DNA of 64,000 nucleotides from assembly GCA_014728295.1 (NCBI GenBank), contig WJLW01000124.1, positions 1 through 64,000 of the forward strand. Reading direction: 5' to 3'. The notes below the pieces were generated by a model. The model saw nothing but the letters and a program-made list of their open reading frames with translations, did not search any database and had not been told where the DNA came from. The translations under genes were made by a program, and so were the position numbers. Positions 7,514-15,851 of this stretch are shown here, piece after piece; within the stretch, counting starts at the first letter, position 1, and every line of letters starts with the position of its first letter. This DNA is from Chitinivibrionales bacterium. GTDB taxonomy: Bacteria; Fibrobacterota; Chitinivibrionia; Chitinivibrionales; WJKA01.

Positions 7514-9571
7514 TCAGCCGGAGCGCTTTCGAGCAATGAGTCGCTGCACCAGCAAACCCAGATCATCTATCTGGTAAGGTTTGGTTGCAACCCCGTTAAA
7601 GCCAAACTGTTCGGGATGGCTCATCACCGGATCGTCGGAATAGCCGCTTGACACAACAGCCAAAACTTCCGGATCGATTTCCCGCAGTTTCGTACATGCT
7701 TCTTTGCCGCCGATAGCCCCGGGAATCGTCAAATCGAGAATAACAACGTCGTAGGGCTCCCCGGCAGCCATAGCCTGCTTGTATTCGTCAATCGCTTCAG
7801 CGCCGTGTTGGGTGGTAACAACCTCATAGCCAAAGTCCTTGAGAATTTCACTGCCGACGGTACGCACAATGTCATCATCATCCATGAGCAGGATCTTTCC
7901 TTCCCCGGCAATCGGTGCGGGGGCTTCCTGAAGATAATCTTCGGCTTTTTCTTTCGAGGCCGGCAGATAAAAGTAAAATACCGTGCCTTCGCCGACTTTT
8001 GAGTGCGCCGAGATATAGCCGTCGTGGCGCGAAACGACCGAGTAGGTCACCGCCAGCCCCAGCCCGCTCCCCTTCTGCTTGGTACTGAAATACGGATCGA
8101 AAATTTTTGAAAGATAATCACCGGGGATGCCTATGCCGTTGTCGATGACGCTGACCTTGATATATCTGCCCTGCTTGAGCGGGACCCCGGATTCGGGCGT
8201 AAGCATGAGGTTTTGCGCCCTGATGGTAATGGTGCCCCCGGTCGGCATGGCATGGCTGGCGTTGAGGACCAGGTTGTTCATCACCTGCGCGATTTGTCCT
8301 TCGTCAACATTGCTGGGCCACAGATCGTCTTCTATCTCGTAGGTACAATTTACGTTTGAGCCGCGCAGGGCAAATTCTGATGATTCTTTGAGCAACTCGG
8401 TTATCGAGGCAAGCTTGCGAATAGGAGCGCCGCCTTTGGAAAAGGTCAGCAGTTGCTTGGCCAGCGAAACGGCGCGCTCGGTGGCCTTTTCTATTCCATC
8501 AAGATAGCTGACGACGATTTCACCCTTGTTAATTTTCTTCTTGGCCAATTGCACGTTTCCGTAGATGCCCGCCAGGATATTGTTGAAGTCGTGGCCGATT
8601 CCCCCCGCCAGCACACCGAGGGATTCCAGAATTTCGGTTTTTTGCAGCTCCTTTTCCATTACTTTGCGGTCGGTGATATCAGCGGCGCTCGTGCGTATGC
8701 CGACGACTTTGTTTTTTCGATGAATGGGCGTGGAGTTCACCAGCAGAATCCGCTCTTCGCCCCTTTTGCTGATGACATACACCTCGGCCGGCTCGAGTCG
8801 CGTATCAGCCGTCATCTGTTCGATACGCTCCCGTACGCGGTCCTGTGATCTGGGATGTATTATATCCTCGAGATAAATTCCTGTTTCCAGATCATCGTCC
8901 GTATATTCAAGTGCCGAAAATGCCGCCCTGTTCACATAGGTGAATCGTTCGTGCAGGTCGATTTCACATATGATCGTCGGCAAAAGCTCAGCCATTTCAC
9001 GGAAGCGTTCTTCGCTTTCACGCAGGGCGTTTTCTGTTTGTTTGCGATGCGAAATGTCGCGCATCACGCCCAGGGTCCCCAGGAATACCGCACCGTCTTT
9101 CATTTCCTGCGAAGAATAATAGCCCGATGAGCTTACGAGGCTGTAGACCACCAACTCGTCGGTCGAAGTGTAATGGGTGACATTACGCATTACCCGCACT
9201 TCCAGCTCTCTGGTTCGGCGGCCCCCCGAGCGTCGCTCGTCGAAAAGCTTGGGGGCTTTTTCATCACCGGTGGTTTGGCCGGCATACTTCGGCAGAACCT
9301 CACTGCGGCTGACATCCCGGTAATCGGAAGGAAAGATGATGGTGCTGAAATGATTTCCCAGCAGTTCTTCCTTTTTATACCCCAGATCCTCGACAGCATC
9401 ATTAAGGTAGAGAAAGTAGCCCTCGTCATCTATCAGATATATTATATCGGGAATGGTGTTTGCCAGCGTTTTGTACAACCGCTCGCTTTGTCGAAGTTGC
9501 TCCTCGACAAGTTTGTGACGAGACTGAAGCTGCTTAAGCGCCTTTTTTACCTCTTCCAGCTCCGGATTCAT
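7514..9571 (-). CDS. Hybrid PAS sensor histidine kinase with C-terminal receiver domain
   Basis: A 685-residue soluble hybrid kinase. Order: N-terminal coiled coil (1-35), PAS domain (about 38-150), second PAS (about 190-305), dimerisation/phosphoacceptor helix with GIGHDFNN (His327), ATPase domain with N box NNLVLNASHAM, G1 VIDNGIGIP and G2 GSGLGLA, and receiver domain (about 555-680) with the phosphoacceptor Asp613 in VILDLTIPG. There are no transmembrane segments, so it senses a cytoplasmic ligand or redox state. The start at 9571 has GGAAG about 6 bp upstream; an upstream in-frame start at 9640 is less likely. No separate response regulator is adjacent. Hybrid kinases of this kind usually pass phosphate to a partner encoded elsewhere. 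Confidence 0.9.
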   Translation of the reverse strand: MNPELEEVKKALKQLQSRHKLVEEQLRQSERLYKTLANTIPDIIYLIDDEGYFLYLNDAVEDLGYKKEELLGNHFSTIIFPSDYRDVSRSEVLPKYAGQTTGDEKAPKLFDERRSGGRRTRELEVRVMRNVTHYTSTDELVVYSLVSSSGYYSSQEMKDGAVFLGTLGVMRDISHRKQTENALRESEERFREMAELLPTIICEIDLHERFTYVNRAAFSALEYTDDDLETGIYLEDIIHPRSQDRVRERIEQMTADTRLEPAEVYVISKRGEERILLVNSTPIHRKNKVVGIRTSAADITDRKVMEKELQKTEILESLGVLAGGIGHDFNNILAGIYGNVQLAKKKINKGEIVVSYLDGIEKATERAVSLAKQLLTFSKGGAPIRKLASITELLKESSEFALRGSNVNCTYEIEDDLWPSNVDEGQIAQVMNNLVLNASHAMPTGGTITIRAQNLMLTPESGVPLKQGRYIKVSVIDNGIGIPGDYLSKIFDPYFSTKQKGSGLGLAVTYSVVSRHDGYISAHSKVGEGTVFYFYLPASKEKAEDYLQEAPAPIAGEGKILLMDDDDIVRTVGSEILKDFGYEVVTTQHGAEAIDEYKQAMAAGEPYDVVILDLTIPGAIGGKEACTKLREIDPEVLAVVSSGYSDDPVMSHPEQFGFNGVATKPYQIDDLGLLVQRLIARKRSG

Positions 9572-9912
9572 AACCACTTCCTGCAAAAAATCTCTCTTGG
9601 CATATATATGTAAATTTAATATAATGGTCATCGGATACAAGAATATTCACAAAATAGCGGCTGTAAGTGTCACATTGGTGTAGCAAATTCATCTCTGCCC
9701 GGTTGCGGCTTGACTTGATTTCGCTGCTCGATGTAATTTTTAAAGGTTTCATTGCGATACAATCTCCTGAAATCCTTAGTGTTAAGGTTGCGATTTACAA
9801 TTTTCAGGTGCGAATTGCACACACAGGGGAATACAAGCCTCTTCCGAATTCACTTCGGCTTAAATTCTGCTATGATCGCATCCCGATTGTCAGAAAGGAC
9901 AGAAACCAAAAC
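9572..9912. other. Intergenic regulatory region between the histidine kinase and the eight-gene operon
   Basis: A 341-bp AT-richer divergent region. No convincing gene is visible; the reading frame of the downstream membrane protein is open back to 9667, but that extension is not protein-like for the family. On the minus strand a TATATT-like element lies about 60 bp before the kinase start without a clear -35. On the plus strand the best promoter is at 9849-9876. Confidence 0.5.
9849..9876 (+). promoter_or_regulatory. Candidate promoter of the eight-gene transport operon
   Basis: TTCACT (9849-9854) and TATGAT (9871-9876) are 16 bp apart. The implied transcript start near 9883 lies 30 bp before the GTG at 9913 and just before the AAAGGA at 9894-9899. 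The -35 matches consensus at four of six bases, so this is only a candidate. Confidence 0.35.
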
Positions 9913-12354
9913 GTGACACTACGTTCGCTATTTATCGGACTACTCCTTGCTTTCGGAATCTCAGCTTTCACCTACTTCAACGACCACGTACTTCACGGAA
10001 CCTATTTAATCGGCAATCATTTTCCGGTGATCGTTTTTGGCGCGCTGATTTTTCTGGTACTTGGCATCAATCCGTTGCTAAAGCTTTTGCGAATCAATTC
10101 TCTGCTTCGCCCCGGTGAGATCGGCGTTATCATGGCCCTGGGACTGGTAGTTTGCGGATGGCCGGGTTCGAGTTTTTTCAGAACATTCGCTTCGCTGATA
10201 ACCAATTCTTCCAAAATGGCGACACAACAGACAAACTGGAAAGCAACCCATGTCATGTCTTATGTGCCCGGTGCGTCGCCCAAGCTGGCCGAAGGATTCG
10301 TTGATGACTGGATCGGTCTGGCAAAGCACATCAACGAACAAAGGCAACAATCCGCACCAACCGTTGCCGGCCGCATGTGGGGAATGATCCCGGATAATGT
10401 CAAATCCATTATTACAAAAGCGGCAAGCACCGAATCTATAGAGCCGGTCGAAAAAACACTGTTGCTGAATGAAATCAACCAGATTATTGAAGATCGCGAT
10501 TTTTATCGCAAAGGGCATTTTTCCCGGATTGAACTGCCCGACAAATTACAGAAGCAACTGCCAAAGCTGGCGGACGAGAATACAACCGATCATGCGGCAC
10601 AGTGGATTAACAGACAGTTGCTGGAGCTTGACATAAAGCCGTACTTGCTGCCACGGCCCCCCGGCGAAGGCATTGTGCTGGCAAACGGCGATCTGCAATC
10701 ACCTGCCGTGGATATAATGCTTCAGGGCTGGGAAGGTAAAGAAAATCTTAAAATCTCCCAGATTCCCTGGAAAACCTGGATTCCGACGCTTCAGTTCTGG
10801 GGGTCGCTGGCGTTACTGATTGCAATCGCGTCGTTGTGCATCATTCTGGTCGTTCAGCCGCAATGGAAACGCGAATTGCTGCCCTATCCAATTGCAAAAT
10901 TCGTCCAGGAGTTTACCGCCCCCTCGCCCGGAAGCGGACTGCCGAAAGTTTTGAGTTCACAGCTCTTCTGGATAGGCTTTATCGCGGTACTGACGATACA
11001 TACTATTAATGGTCTGAACGCATGGAATATCTTGTTCATTAAAATACCCCTGCAACTGCCATTTGAAGCTCTGGGAGAAAAGCTGTTTACAACGGCAAAT
11101 AAATATGCCTGGGGCGCCCTGGTTTTTTCTCAGCCCAGGTTATACCTGACCGTTATCGCGTTTGCCTTTTTTCTGGGTACCGAAGTTTCATTCAGCGTCG
11201 GCATCTCCGGTTTTCTCTTCCTGATATTGTTTTCGATCCTCACTTCAAACGGCATTCTGGTCAAAAACGATCTCATGGACCCGGCAAACACCGGTTTGCT
11301 GCGCTTCGGCAGCTATTTCGGCGTTGCGATAGTCGTGTTTTTCATCGGCAGAAGATATTATCTCAACGTAATCGGCAGCGCAGCGGGAATTGTCAAACCC
11401 GATAAGGAGACACCTGCAAATGCAGTATGGGCGGCACGTATCCTCGTCTTATGCATGGCAGCCGCCGTGATGGTGCTTGTCAACAATGGTCTGGACTGGT
11501 TGCTCAGCATACTGCTGGTGTTGATGATCCTGCTGACGTTTTTTATTATTACCCGTATTAATGTTGAAACCGGGACCTTTTTCATACAACCGTGGTGGGG
11601 AATCGTTGGCGTAATCGTGGCAATATTCGGCATGCCGGCAATCGGGCCGACTGCCTACATCATCATGGCAATCGTTTGTGCCCTGTTTGTCCTTGACCCC
11701 CGCGAAGCAATCATGCCGTTTCTGGCAAATGCCCTGTTTCTCTCAACAGAGCAAAAAAAGAAAAACCCGCCTAATCGGATAGCGGTGGTTCTCGGAATAA
11801 CCATGATTGGCGGATTTATCGTCGCCCTGGTAGCAACCCTTTATTTTCAATACAACTATGGTCTTGATTCCAGCGATCCGTGGGCACTCTATGGTGTTCC
11901 CAAGATTCCATTCAAGTTGCTTGCCCGTCATATAACCGAGCTTTCCGCCTACGGAGAGTTGACAGAATCAATGAAGGTAAGCGGCCTGGGACGCCTCAGC
12001 CTTATGGACCCCGATTACGGTCTCCTGGGATGGGCGCTCATCGGATTTGTTCTGGTTATTGCCTGCAGCGTCCTGCGTTTGCGTCTTTCCTGGTGGCCGC
12101 TGCATCCGGTGGCCTTTCTTGTCTGGGGGAGTTATCCCGGGTGTATTTTCGCCATGTCATTTATAATCGGCTGGATGATCAAGGCATTCGTAGTCAGGTT
12201 TGGCGGTGTCAAAGGTTACCGCGCAGTAAAGCCGCTCATGGTCGGTGTGATCGGAGGCGAAGTTATCGCCACGATAATCTGGGCCGTTGTCGGCGCCATT
12301 TACTTCCTGGTCACCAATGAGATTCCCAAGACGATAGCGATATTCCCGGGTTGA
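9913..12354 (+). CDS. Large DUF6785/DUF6784-type multi-spanning membrane protein (OPT-like)
   Basis: An 813-residue polytopic inner-membrane protein with at least a dozen hydrophobic segments and one long non-membrane insert (about 90-285). The N-terminal part has RPGEIGVIMALGLV near the third segment. The C-terminal part has WWPLHPVAFLVWGSYP, GWMIKAFVVRFGG and a YRAVKP motif, which I associate with the DUF6784 C-terminal domain of membrane proteins resembling oligopeptide transporters. Function is unproven. A GTG at 9913 (AAAGGA about 13 bp upstream) is preferred because the first membrane segment begins directly after it. It is the first gene of a tightly packed operon with FtsX/MacB-type ABC genes; the next gene begins 3 bp after its stop. 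A second large transporter of similar character lies at 20.8 kb. Confidence 0.72.
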   Translation: MTLRSLFIGLLLAFGISAFTYFNDHVLHGTYLIGNHFPVIVFGALIFLVLGINPLLKLLRINSLLRPGEIGVIMALGLVVCGWPGSSFFRTFASLITNSSKMATQQTNWKATHVMSYVPGASPKLAEGFVDDWIGLAKHINEQRQQSAPTVAGRMWGMIPDNVKSIITKAASTESIEPVEKTLLLNEINQIIEDRDFYRKGHFSRIELPDKLQKQLPKLADENTTDHAAQWINRQLLELDIKPYLLPRPPGEGIVLANGDLQSPAVDIMLQGWEGKENLKISQIPWKTWIPTLQFWGSLALLIAIASLCIILVVQPQWKRELLPYPIAKFVQEFTAPSPGSGLPKVLSSQLFWIGFIAVLTIHTINGLNAWNILFIKIPLQLPFEALGEKLFTTANKYAWGALVFSQPRLYLTVIAFAFFLGTEVSFSVGISGFLFLILFSILTSNGILVKNDLMDPANTGLLRFGSYFGVAIVVFFIGRRYYLNVIGSAAGIVKPDKETPANAVWAARILVLCMAAAVMVLVNNGLDWLLSILLVLMILLTFFIITRINVETGTFFIQPWWGIVGVIVAIFGMPAIGPTAYIIMAIVCALFVLDPREAIMPFLANALFLSTEQKKKNPPNRIAVVLGITMIGGFIVALVATLYFQYNYGLDSSDPWALYGVPKIPFKLLARHITELSAYGELTESMKVSGLGRLSLMDPDYGLLGWALIGFVLVIACSVLRLRLSWWPLHPVAFLVWGSYPGCIFAMSFIIGWMIKAFVVRFGGVKGYRAVKPLMVGVIGGEVIATIIWAVVGAIYFLVTNEIPKTIAIFPG

Positions 12355-12357
12355 TGC

Positions 12358-13200
12358 ATGGAATATAAGGCCACTCAGTGGCTGGGTCTGTATTTTCACA
12401 CTCCGCTGGAGTGGGAAATAGTCAGGCACGGCTCAAAACAGGATCTCGGTAGGCTGGTGTTCATTGACAGACGAAATCAGCGCATGCAACTTACCTGGAC
12501 AGCATGTTCCGGAAAGCCGGATGTCACCCGGATATTCGAGGATTATCGCAGCAAAGACCGGGAGCAATATCCGGAGTGCGAGCTGAGCAAGGCGTTTCGA
12601 GTCGCTAAATGGTACGGCTATCACCGCACGGTCGACTCCAAAATGGTCACGCGTGCCGCCTACTTCGACAAGCTCTACAATCGCTGGCTTGATGTGGTTC
12701 TGGTCTGGCCTGACGGCTATAATCAGCAAACGGCAGATCTGTTTTTCAAGTCATTCAAGACCGTCGGCTCCCGCAACGGTGTCATGACGTGGCAGGCATT
12801 TGAAACACATTTTACCGTGCCGGCACAATGGCGCCTGACCAGTACGGAAATAATTCCGGCCCGGTGCACCTTTACCTTTGAACAGGACAAAGATCAGCTT
12901 GTGGTCTGCAGACATGCTATGGCAAAAGCCTGGTTTGACGGTGATCTCGAAAAATATGTTCGCTCCCGTTCCAGCTATTACCGGGGGTCTTATTCGATCG
13001 GCAGCGTAAATAATCACGAGGCCGCCATATTCAGAGGTAACGAAAGAAGATTGTCGATACGCTGGTTTGCCGGTAACCGATATCGGCGCCATGCTCTTTC
13101 GTGGTATTGCAAGGCGCAGGAAATTGTCTATTCGATCGAAACACGATTTGTCGGCAGAAAGCCGGTGGATCCGCAATTAGTTAAACTTTTTTGTGATTAA
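12358..13200 (+). CDS. Orphan protein with an internal duplication, part of the ABC/OPT operon
   Basis: A 280-residue soluble protein that I do not recognise; no signal peptide or membrane segment. It seems to consist of two copies of one alpha/beta domain (about 1-140 and 145-280). Each half opens with a proline followed by xxW (TPLEWEI; VPAQWRL), continues with strands ending in a tryptophan (MQLTW; AKAWF), and ends with a segment containing AAYF or AAIF, RWLDVV or RLSIRW, and a final phenylalanine-rich helix. Many aromatic and basic residues suggest ligand or protein binding. It begins 3 bp after the upstream membrane protein and is followed 14 bp later by the PqqD-like gene, so it is very likely part of the same transport system, perhaps on its cytoplasmic side. 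Confidence 0.7.
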   Translation: MEYKATQWLGLYFHTPLEWEIVRHGSKQDLGRLVFIDRRNQRMQLTWTACSGKPDVTRIFEDYRSKDREQYPECELSKAFRVAKWYGYHRTVDSKMVTRAAYFDKLYNRWLDVVLVWPDGYNQQTADLFFKSFKTVGSRNGVMTWQAFETHFTVPAQWRLTSTEIIPARCTFTFEQDKDQLVVCRHAMAKAWFDGDLEKYVRSRSSYYRGSYSIGSVNNHEAAIFRGNERRLSIRWFAGNRYRRHALSWYCKAQEIVYSIETRFVGRKPVDPQLVKLFCD

Positions 13201-13214
13201 GGAAACCAGCATTC

Positions 13215-13610
13215 ATGGAAACGGCGATAAATCCGGATCAGCCCATAGGAATCGGTGAAATTCTGGATTCCATTCCCGTACACAACGAGGCCCTTGCCGT
13301 TGAGGAGCACTCCGATGACGGGGTACTGCTCAAGGTTCCGCTCAAAAAAAAGTGGTACACGGGATTTCCATTTTCATTTTTCATGCCGATCAGCAAATAC
13401 CGGGCTGTTGCTCTTGACACAACCGGGGAAAAGGTCTGGAATGCCTGCGACGGCATAACAACGACGGAGTCGATTATAGAAAGATTTGCCCGGTTTCATC
13501 TTATCACTTTTCATGAGGCACGCCTGTGCGTTGTGGAATATCTGCGCTTGCTGACGCGGCGCGGATTACTGGTTATGATAGGCACCACATCTCAGGAGAA
13601 AAACCATTGA
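13215..13610 (+). CDS. PqqD-family protein (stand-alone RiPP-recognition-element-like)
   Basis: A 131-residue protein whose C-terminal 85 residues have the PqqD/RRE pattern: a strand with ALDTTGEKVWNACDG, then a helix with TTTESIIERFA, then a winged-helix-like segment CVVEYLRLLTRRGLLVMI. PqqD domains bind leader peptides of ribosomally made, modified peptides and hand them to radical SAM enzymes. No radical SAM enzyme or short precursor gene is visible nearby; instead it is embedded in an ABC transporter operon. Its stop overlaps the TTG start of the FtsX-like permease, so translation is coupled. AAGGA lies about 11 bp before the ATG. The fold assignment rests on pattern, not on a search. Confidence 0.72.
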   Translation: METAINPDQPIGIGEILDSIPVHNEALAVEEHSDDGVLLKVPLKKKWYTGFPFSFFMPISKYRAVALDTTGEKVWNACDGITTTESIIERFARFHLITFHEARLCVVEYLRLLTRRGLLVMIGTTSQEKNH

Positions 13611-15073
13611 AACCTATTACCGTTAAGGATCAGGTCAAACTCGGACCGAAAAGATGCTTTGAACTCAGCCTTTCTGGAATGTATTATCGCCTGACGCGCT
13701 CGGCAATAACCGTTTCGATTCTATCGCTGGCCGTGGCATTCTTATCTTATGTTCTCTTTTTTGGTATTGTTGCGCACGATACCGAATATTATGCCTGGTC
13801 GCAATTGCAGGAAAACCGGCTTATCGGCAGTTGGATTTCACACCTGTCTTCGCCCGATCTTGAAATAAGTATCATCGAGAATTTCGCTAACAGCAAACAA
13901 CAGAAAATTGAGGAGTACCAGATCTGGGGCAATCTTTCTCAATCCGAAATCAAGCAAATGAAAGATGCGACACAGACGATTACAGACTTTGTCAACTATT
14001 TCGAGAGCATCGCCGTGACCTCGCAGGCAATACTCCTGGGTGACCGTCGTCCCCGCATGCTATTTACGCATCTTGATGACGCAGAAAACATGAAAAAGTT
14101 TGCAGCCTTAATCGGGCAGCTCAAGCTCACCCCTCCGCTCGGTGGAATCGACAACGTATCCGCCTTTATCAAAAAAGATTATCCCGGATATATTGCGCTT
14201 ACCCGGCGAATACAGAACGGTCAGCGAAAGAGCATCGAAGCTCTTGAATCCCGCTTTCCCGACCAGAGCCTGTACGAGCTGTTTGCTTCGGGCAGCGCGG
14301 AATTTCTGGAGGCCATGCGCGCCAACGGATTTCATATCAGCAAAGAGTCGTTTGCCACCATCGGCGAGCTTGCTCAGGTTGCCCTTGATATGAAATCGCT
14401 CAAAGTGGCTCTGGATAACAAAGATGCCAAACCGCGCGTGGCCCGTAAGCTCGGCATCAAGCAATCTGAAGTAAGCGTTCCCAGAGTCATGGGCTGGCTT
14501 TCCGGCGCCGGCAGAGCAGCCTGGCTGCAACAGGAGCTATCCGCCAACACCAAAAATGACTTGCGGCCGCGACGATTGCTCAGCCTTGCCCAACGCTATA
14601 AAAGAACATCAAAGCTGCAGAATGCCGTCAAAACGGAGAAAATCTCTTCGCGTGACGGGCTATTTGCTCTGCCGGCAGCAACACTCTGGCTTATTCTCGT
14701 TTCTTTCCTAGTGTGCATCGTCGGCATCACCAACACCATGACCATGTCGGTAACCGACCGTTTTGCAGAGATTGCCACAATGAAGTGCCTGGGCGCCATG
14801 GACGGATTTGTCATGTTGCTTTATGTTTTCGAAGCGCTCTTTCAAGGGATTGCCGGAAGTCTGTTCGGTGTAATTCTCGGCTTTCTACTGGCTATAATGC
14901 GCGGGGCCCTGTCATACGGTACGCTGCTTTTCGAATCAATGGCACTTGTGGATTTGACTGTTATCACCTTAATTTCATTTGTCGCAGGCATAATCATCGC
15001 GTCAATATCGGCAACCTGGCCGGCATGGTCAGCCTCTCGACTCGCCCCAATGGAAGCTATGCGCGTGGAGTAA
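13607..15073 (+). CDS. FtsX/MacB-like ABC transporter permease
   Basis: A 488-residue permease with the FtsX/MacB topology of one N-terminal membrane helix (about 32-55), a large extracytoplasmic domain of about 290 residues, and three C-terminal helices (about 355-378, 398-428, 450-480). Between the latter is TDRFAEIATMKCLGAM, the cytoplasmic coupling region typical of the family, and it ends with WPAWSASRLAPMEAMR. The start is an unusual TTG at 13607 that overlaps the stop of the PqqD-like gene (TTGA) and has AGGAG 8 bp upstream; the frame is open further upstream but encodes nothing permease-like. MacB/LolCE-type permeases move substrates within or out of the periplasm without a transmembrane channel. 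The ATPase follows 4 bp later. Confidence 0.85.
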   Translation: MKPITVKDQVKLGPKRCFELSLSGMYYRLTRSAITVSILSLAVAFLSYVLFFGIVAHDTEYYAWSQLQENRLIGSWISHLSSPDLEISIIENFANSKQQKIEEYQIWGNLSQSEIKQMKDATQTITDFVNYFESIAVTSQAILLGDRRPRMLFTHLDDAENMKKFAALIGQLKLTPPLGGIDNVSAFIKKDYPGYIALTRRIQNGQRKSIEALESRFPDQSLYELFASGSAEFLEAMRANGFHISKESFATIGELAQVALDMKSLKVALDNKDAKPRVARKLGIKQSEVSVPRVMGWLSGAGRAAWLQQELSANTKNDLRPRRLLSLAQRYKRTSKLQNAVKTEKISSRDGLFALPAATLWLILVSFLVCIVGITNTMTMSVTDRFAEIATMKCLGAMDGFVMLLYVFEALFQGIAGSLFGVILGFLLAIMRGALSYGTLLFESMALVDLTVITLISFVAGIIIASISATWPAWSASRLAPMEAMRVE

Positions 15074-15077
15074 CTAT

Positions 15078-15851
15078 ATGAATCAAACCGAAACACAACC
15101 TGTCAGTGCACCAGCAAAAGACAAACCCATCATTATCCGCACTATTGGGCTGGGCAAACGCTACGGAAGCGGTGAAGCAACCACTCATGCCCTGCGGGGG
15201 GTAGATTCACAAATATGCCGCGGTGAGTTTATCGCCATTCTGGGTCCTTCCGGGTCCGGAAAAAGTACCTTTTTTAATATGGTTGGGGCACTGGATGCAC
15301 CTTCTTCCGGACGCGTACTTATTGACGAAGTTGACATTGCTCAGCTTAATGCGGTTGAACTTGCCTTTCTGCGCTGCCATAAAATCGGCTACATTTTTCA
15401 ACAGTTTAATTTGATTAAGTACATGACAGCTCTCGAAAATGTCACCGTTCCCATGAATTTCGCCGGCGTGCCGGTTGAACAAGCCCGTAAGCGTGGCATG
15501 GACTTGCTTGAGCTGGTCGGACTCGCCGATCGCTGGTCGCATCGCCCGATCGAAATGTCGGGTGGTCAGCAGCAGCGCGTCGCTATCGCCCGTTCGTTGT
15601 GTAATCAGCCCAAGGTTCTGCTGGCAGACGAGCCTACCGGCAATCTTGACCTGAATACCGGTGCCGAGATTCTTGAAGTGATGCGTAAAATTAATGATGA
15701 AAAGGATGTGACCGTTATCTGTGCAACCCATGATCTTAGATTACTGAACGTCTGCGACCGCATGATGTGGATACGCGACGGCCGCATTGAAAAAGTCGAA
15801 AATCGCGAGAACATAAACATTCGTGTTGGAAAGATCGGAGGTGCGCAATGA
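15078..15851 (+). CDS. ABC transporter ATP-binding protein (LolD/MacB type), copy 1
   Basis: A 257-residue ATPase. Walker A GPSGSGKST (Lys62), Q loop at YIFQQFNL, signature MSGGQQQRVAIARS, Walker B VLLADEPTGNLD (Asp184/Glu185), and H loop ATHD. The first signature residue is methionine rather than leucine. The LADEPTGNLD signature places it in the MacB/LolD/FtsE class that works with FtsX-like permeases. GGAG lies 8 bp before the ATG. It starts 4 bp after the permease gene and its stop overlaps the next gene's ATG (ATGA), so it probably energises one or both neighbouring permeases. It is a paralogue of the ATPase at 22.8 kb, with catalytic residues at identical positions. Confidence 0.93.
   Translation: MNQTETQPVSAPAKDKPIIIRTIGLGKRYGSGEATTHALRGVDSQICRGEFIAILGPSGSGKSTFFNMVGALDAPSSGRVLIDEVDIAQLNAVELAFLRCHKIGYIFQQFNLIKYMTALENVTVPMNFAGVPVEQARKRGMDLLELVGLADRWSHRPIEMSGGQQQRVAIARSLCNQPKVLLADEPTGNLDLNTGAEILEVMRKINDEKDVTVICATHDLRLLNVCDRMMWIRDGRIEKVENRENINIRVGKIGGAQ

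Noticed and set aside
9667-9912. In-frame N-terminal extension of the first transport gene, considered as a leader or RiPP precursor
   Set aside because: The extension is basic, cysteine-containing and not conserved-looking; a GTG at 9913 directly before the first membrane helix is a better start, and no separate small gene is visible.
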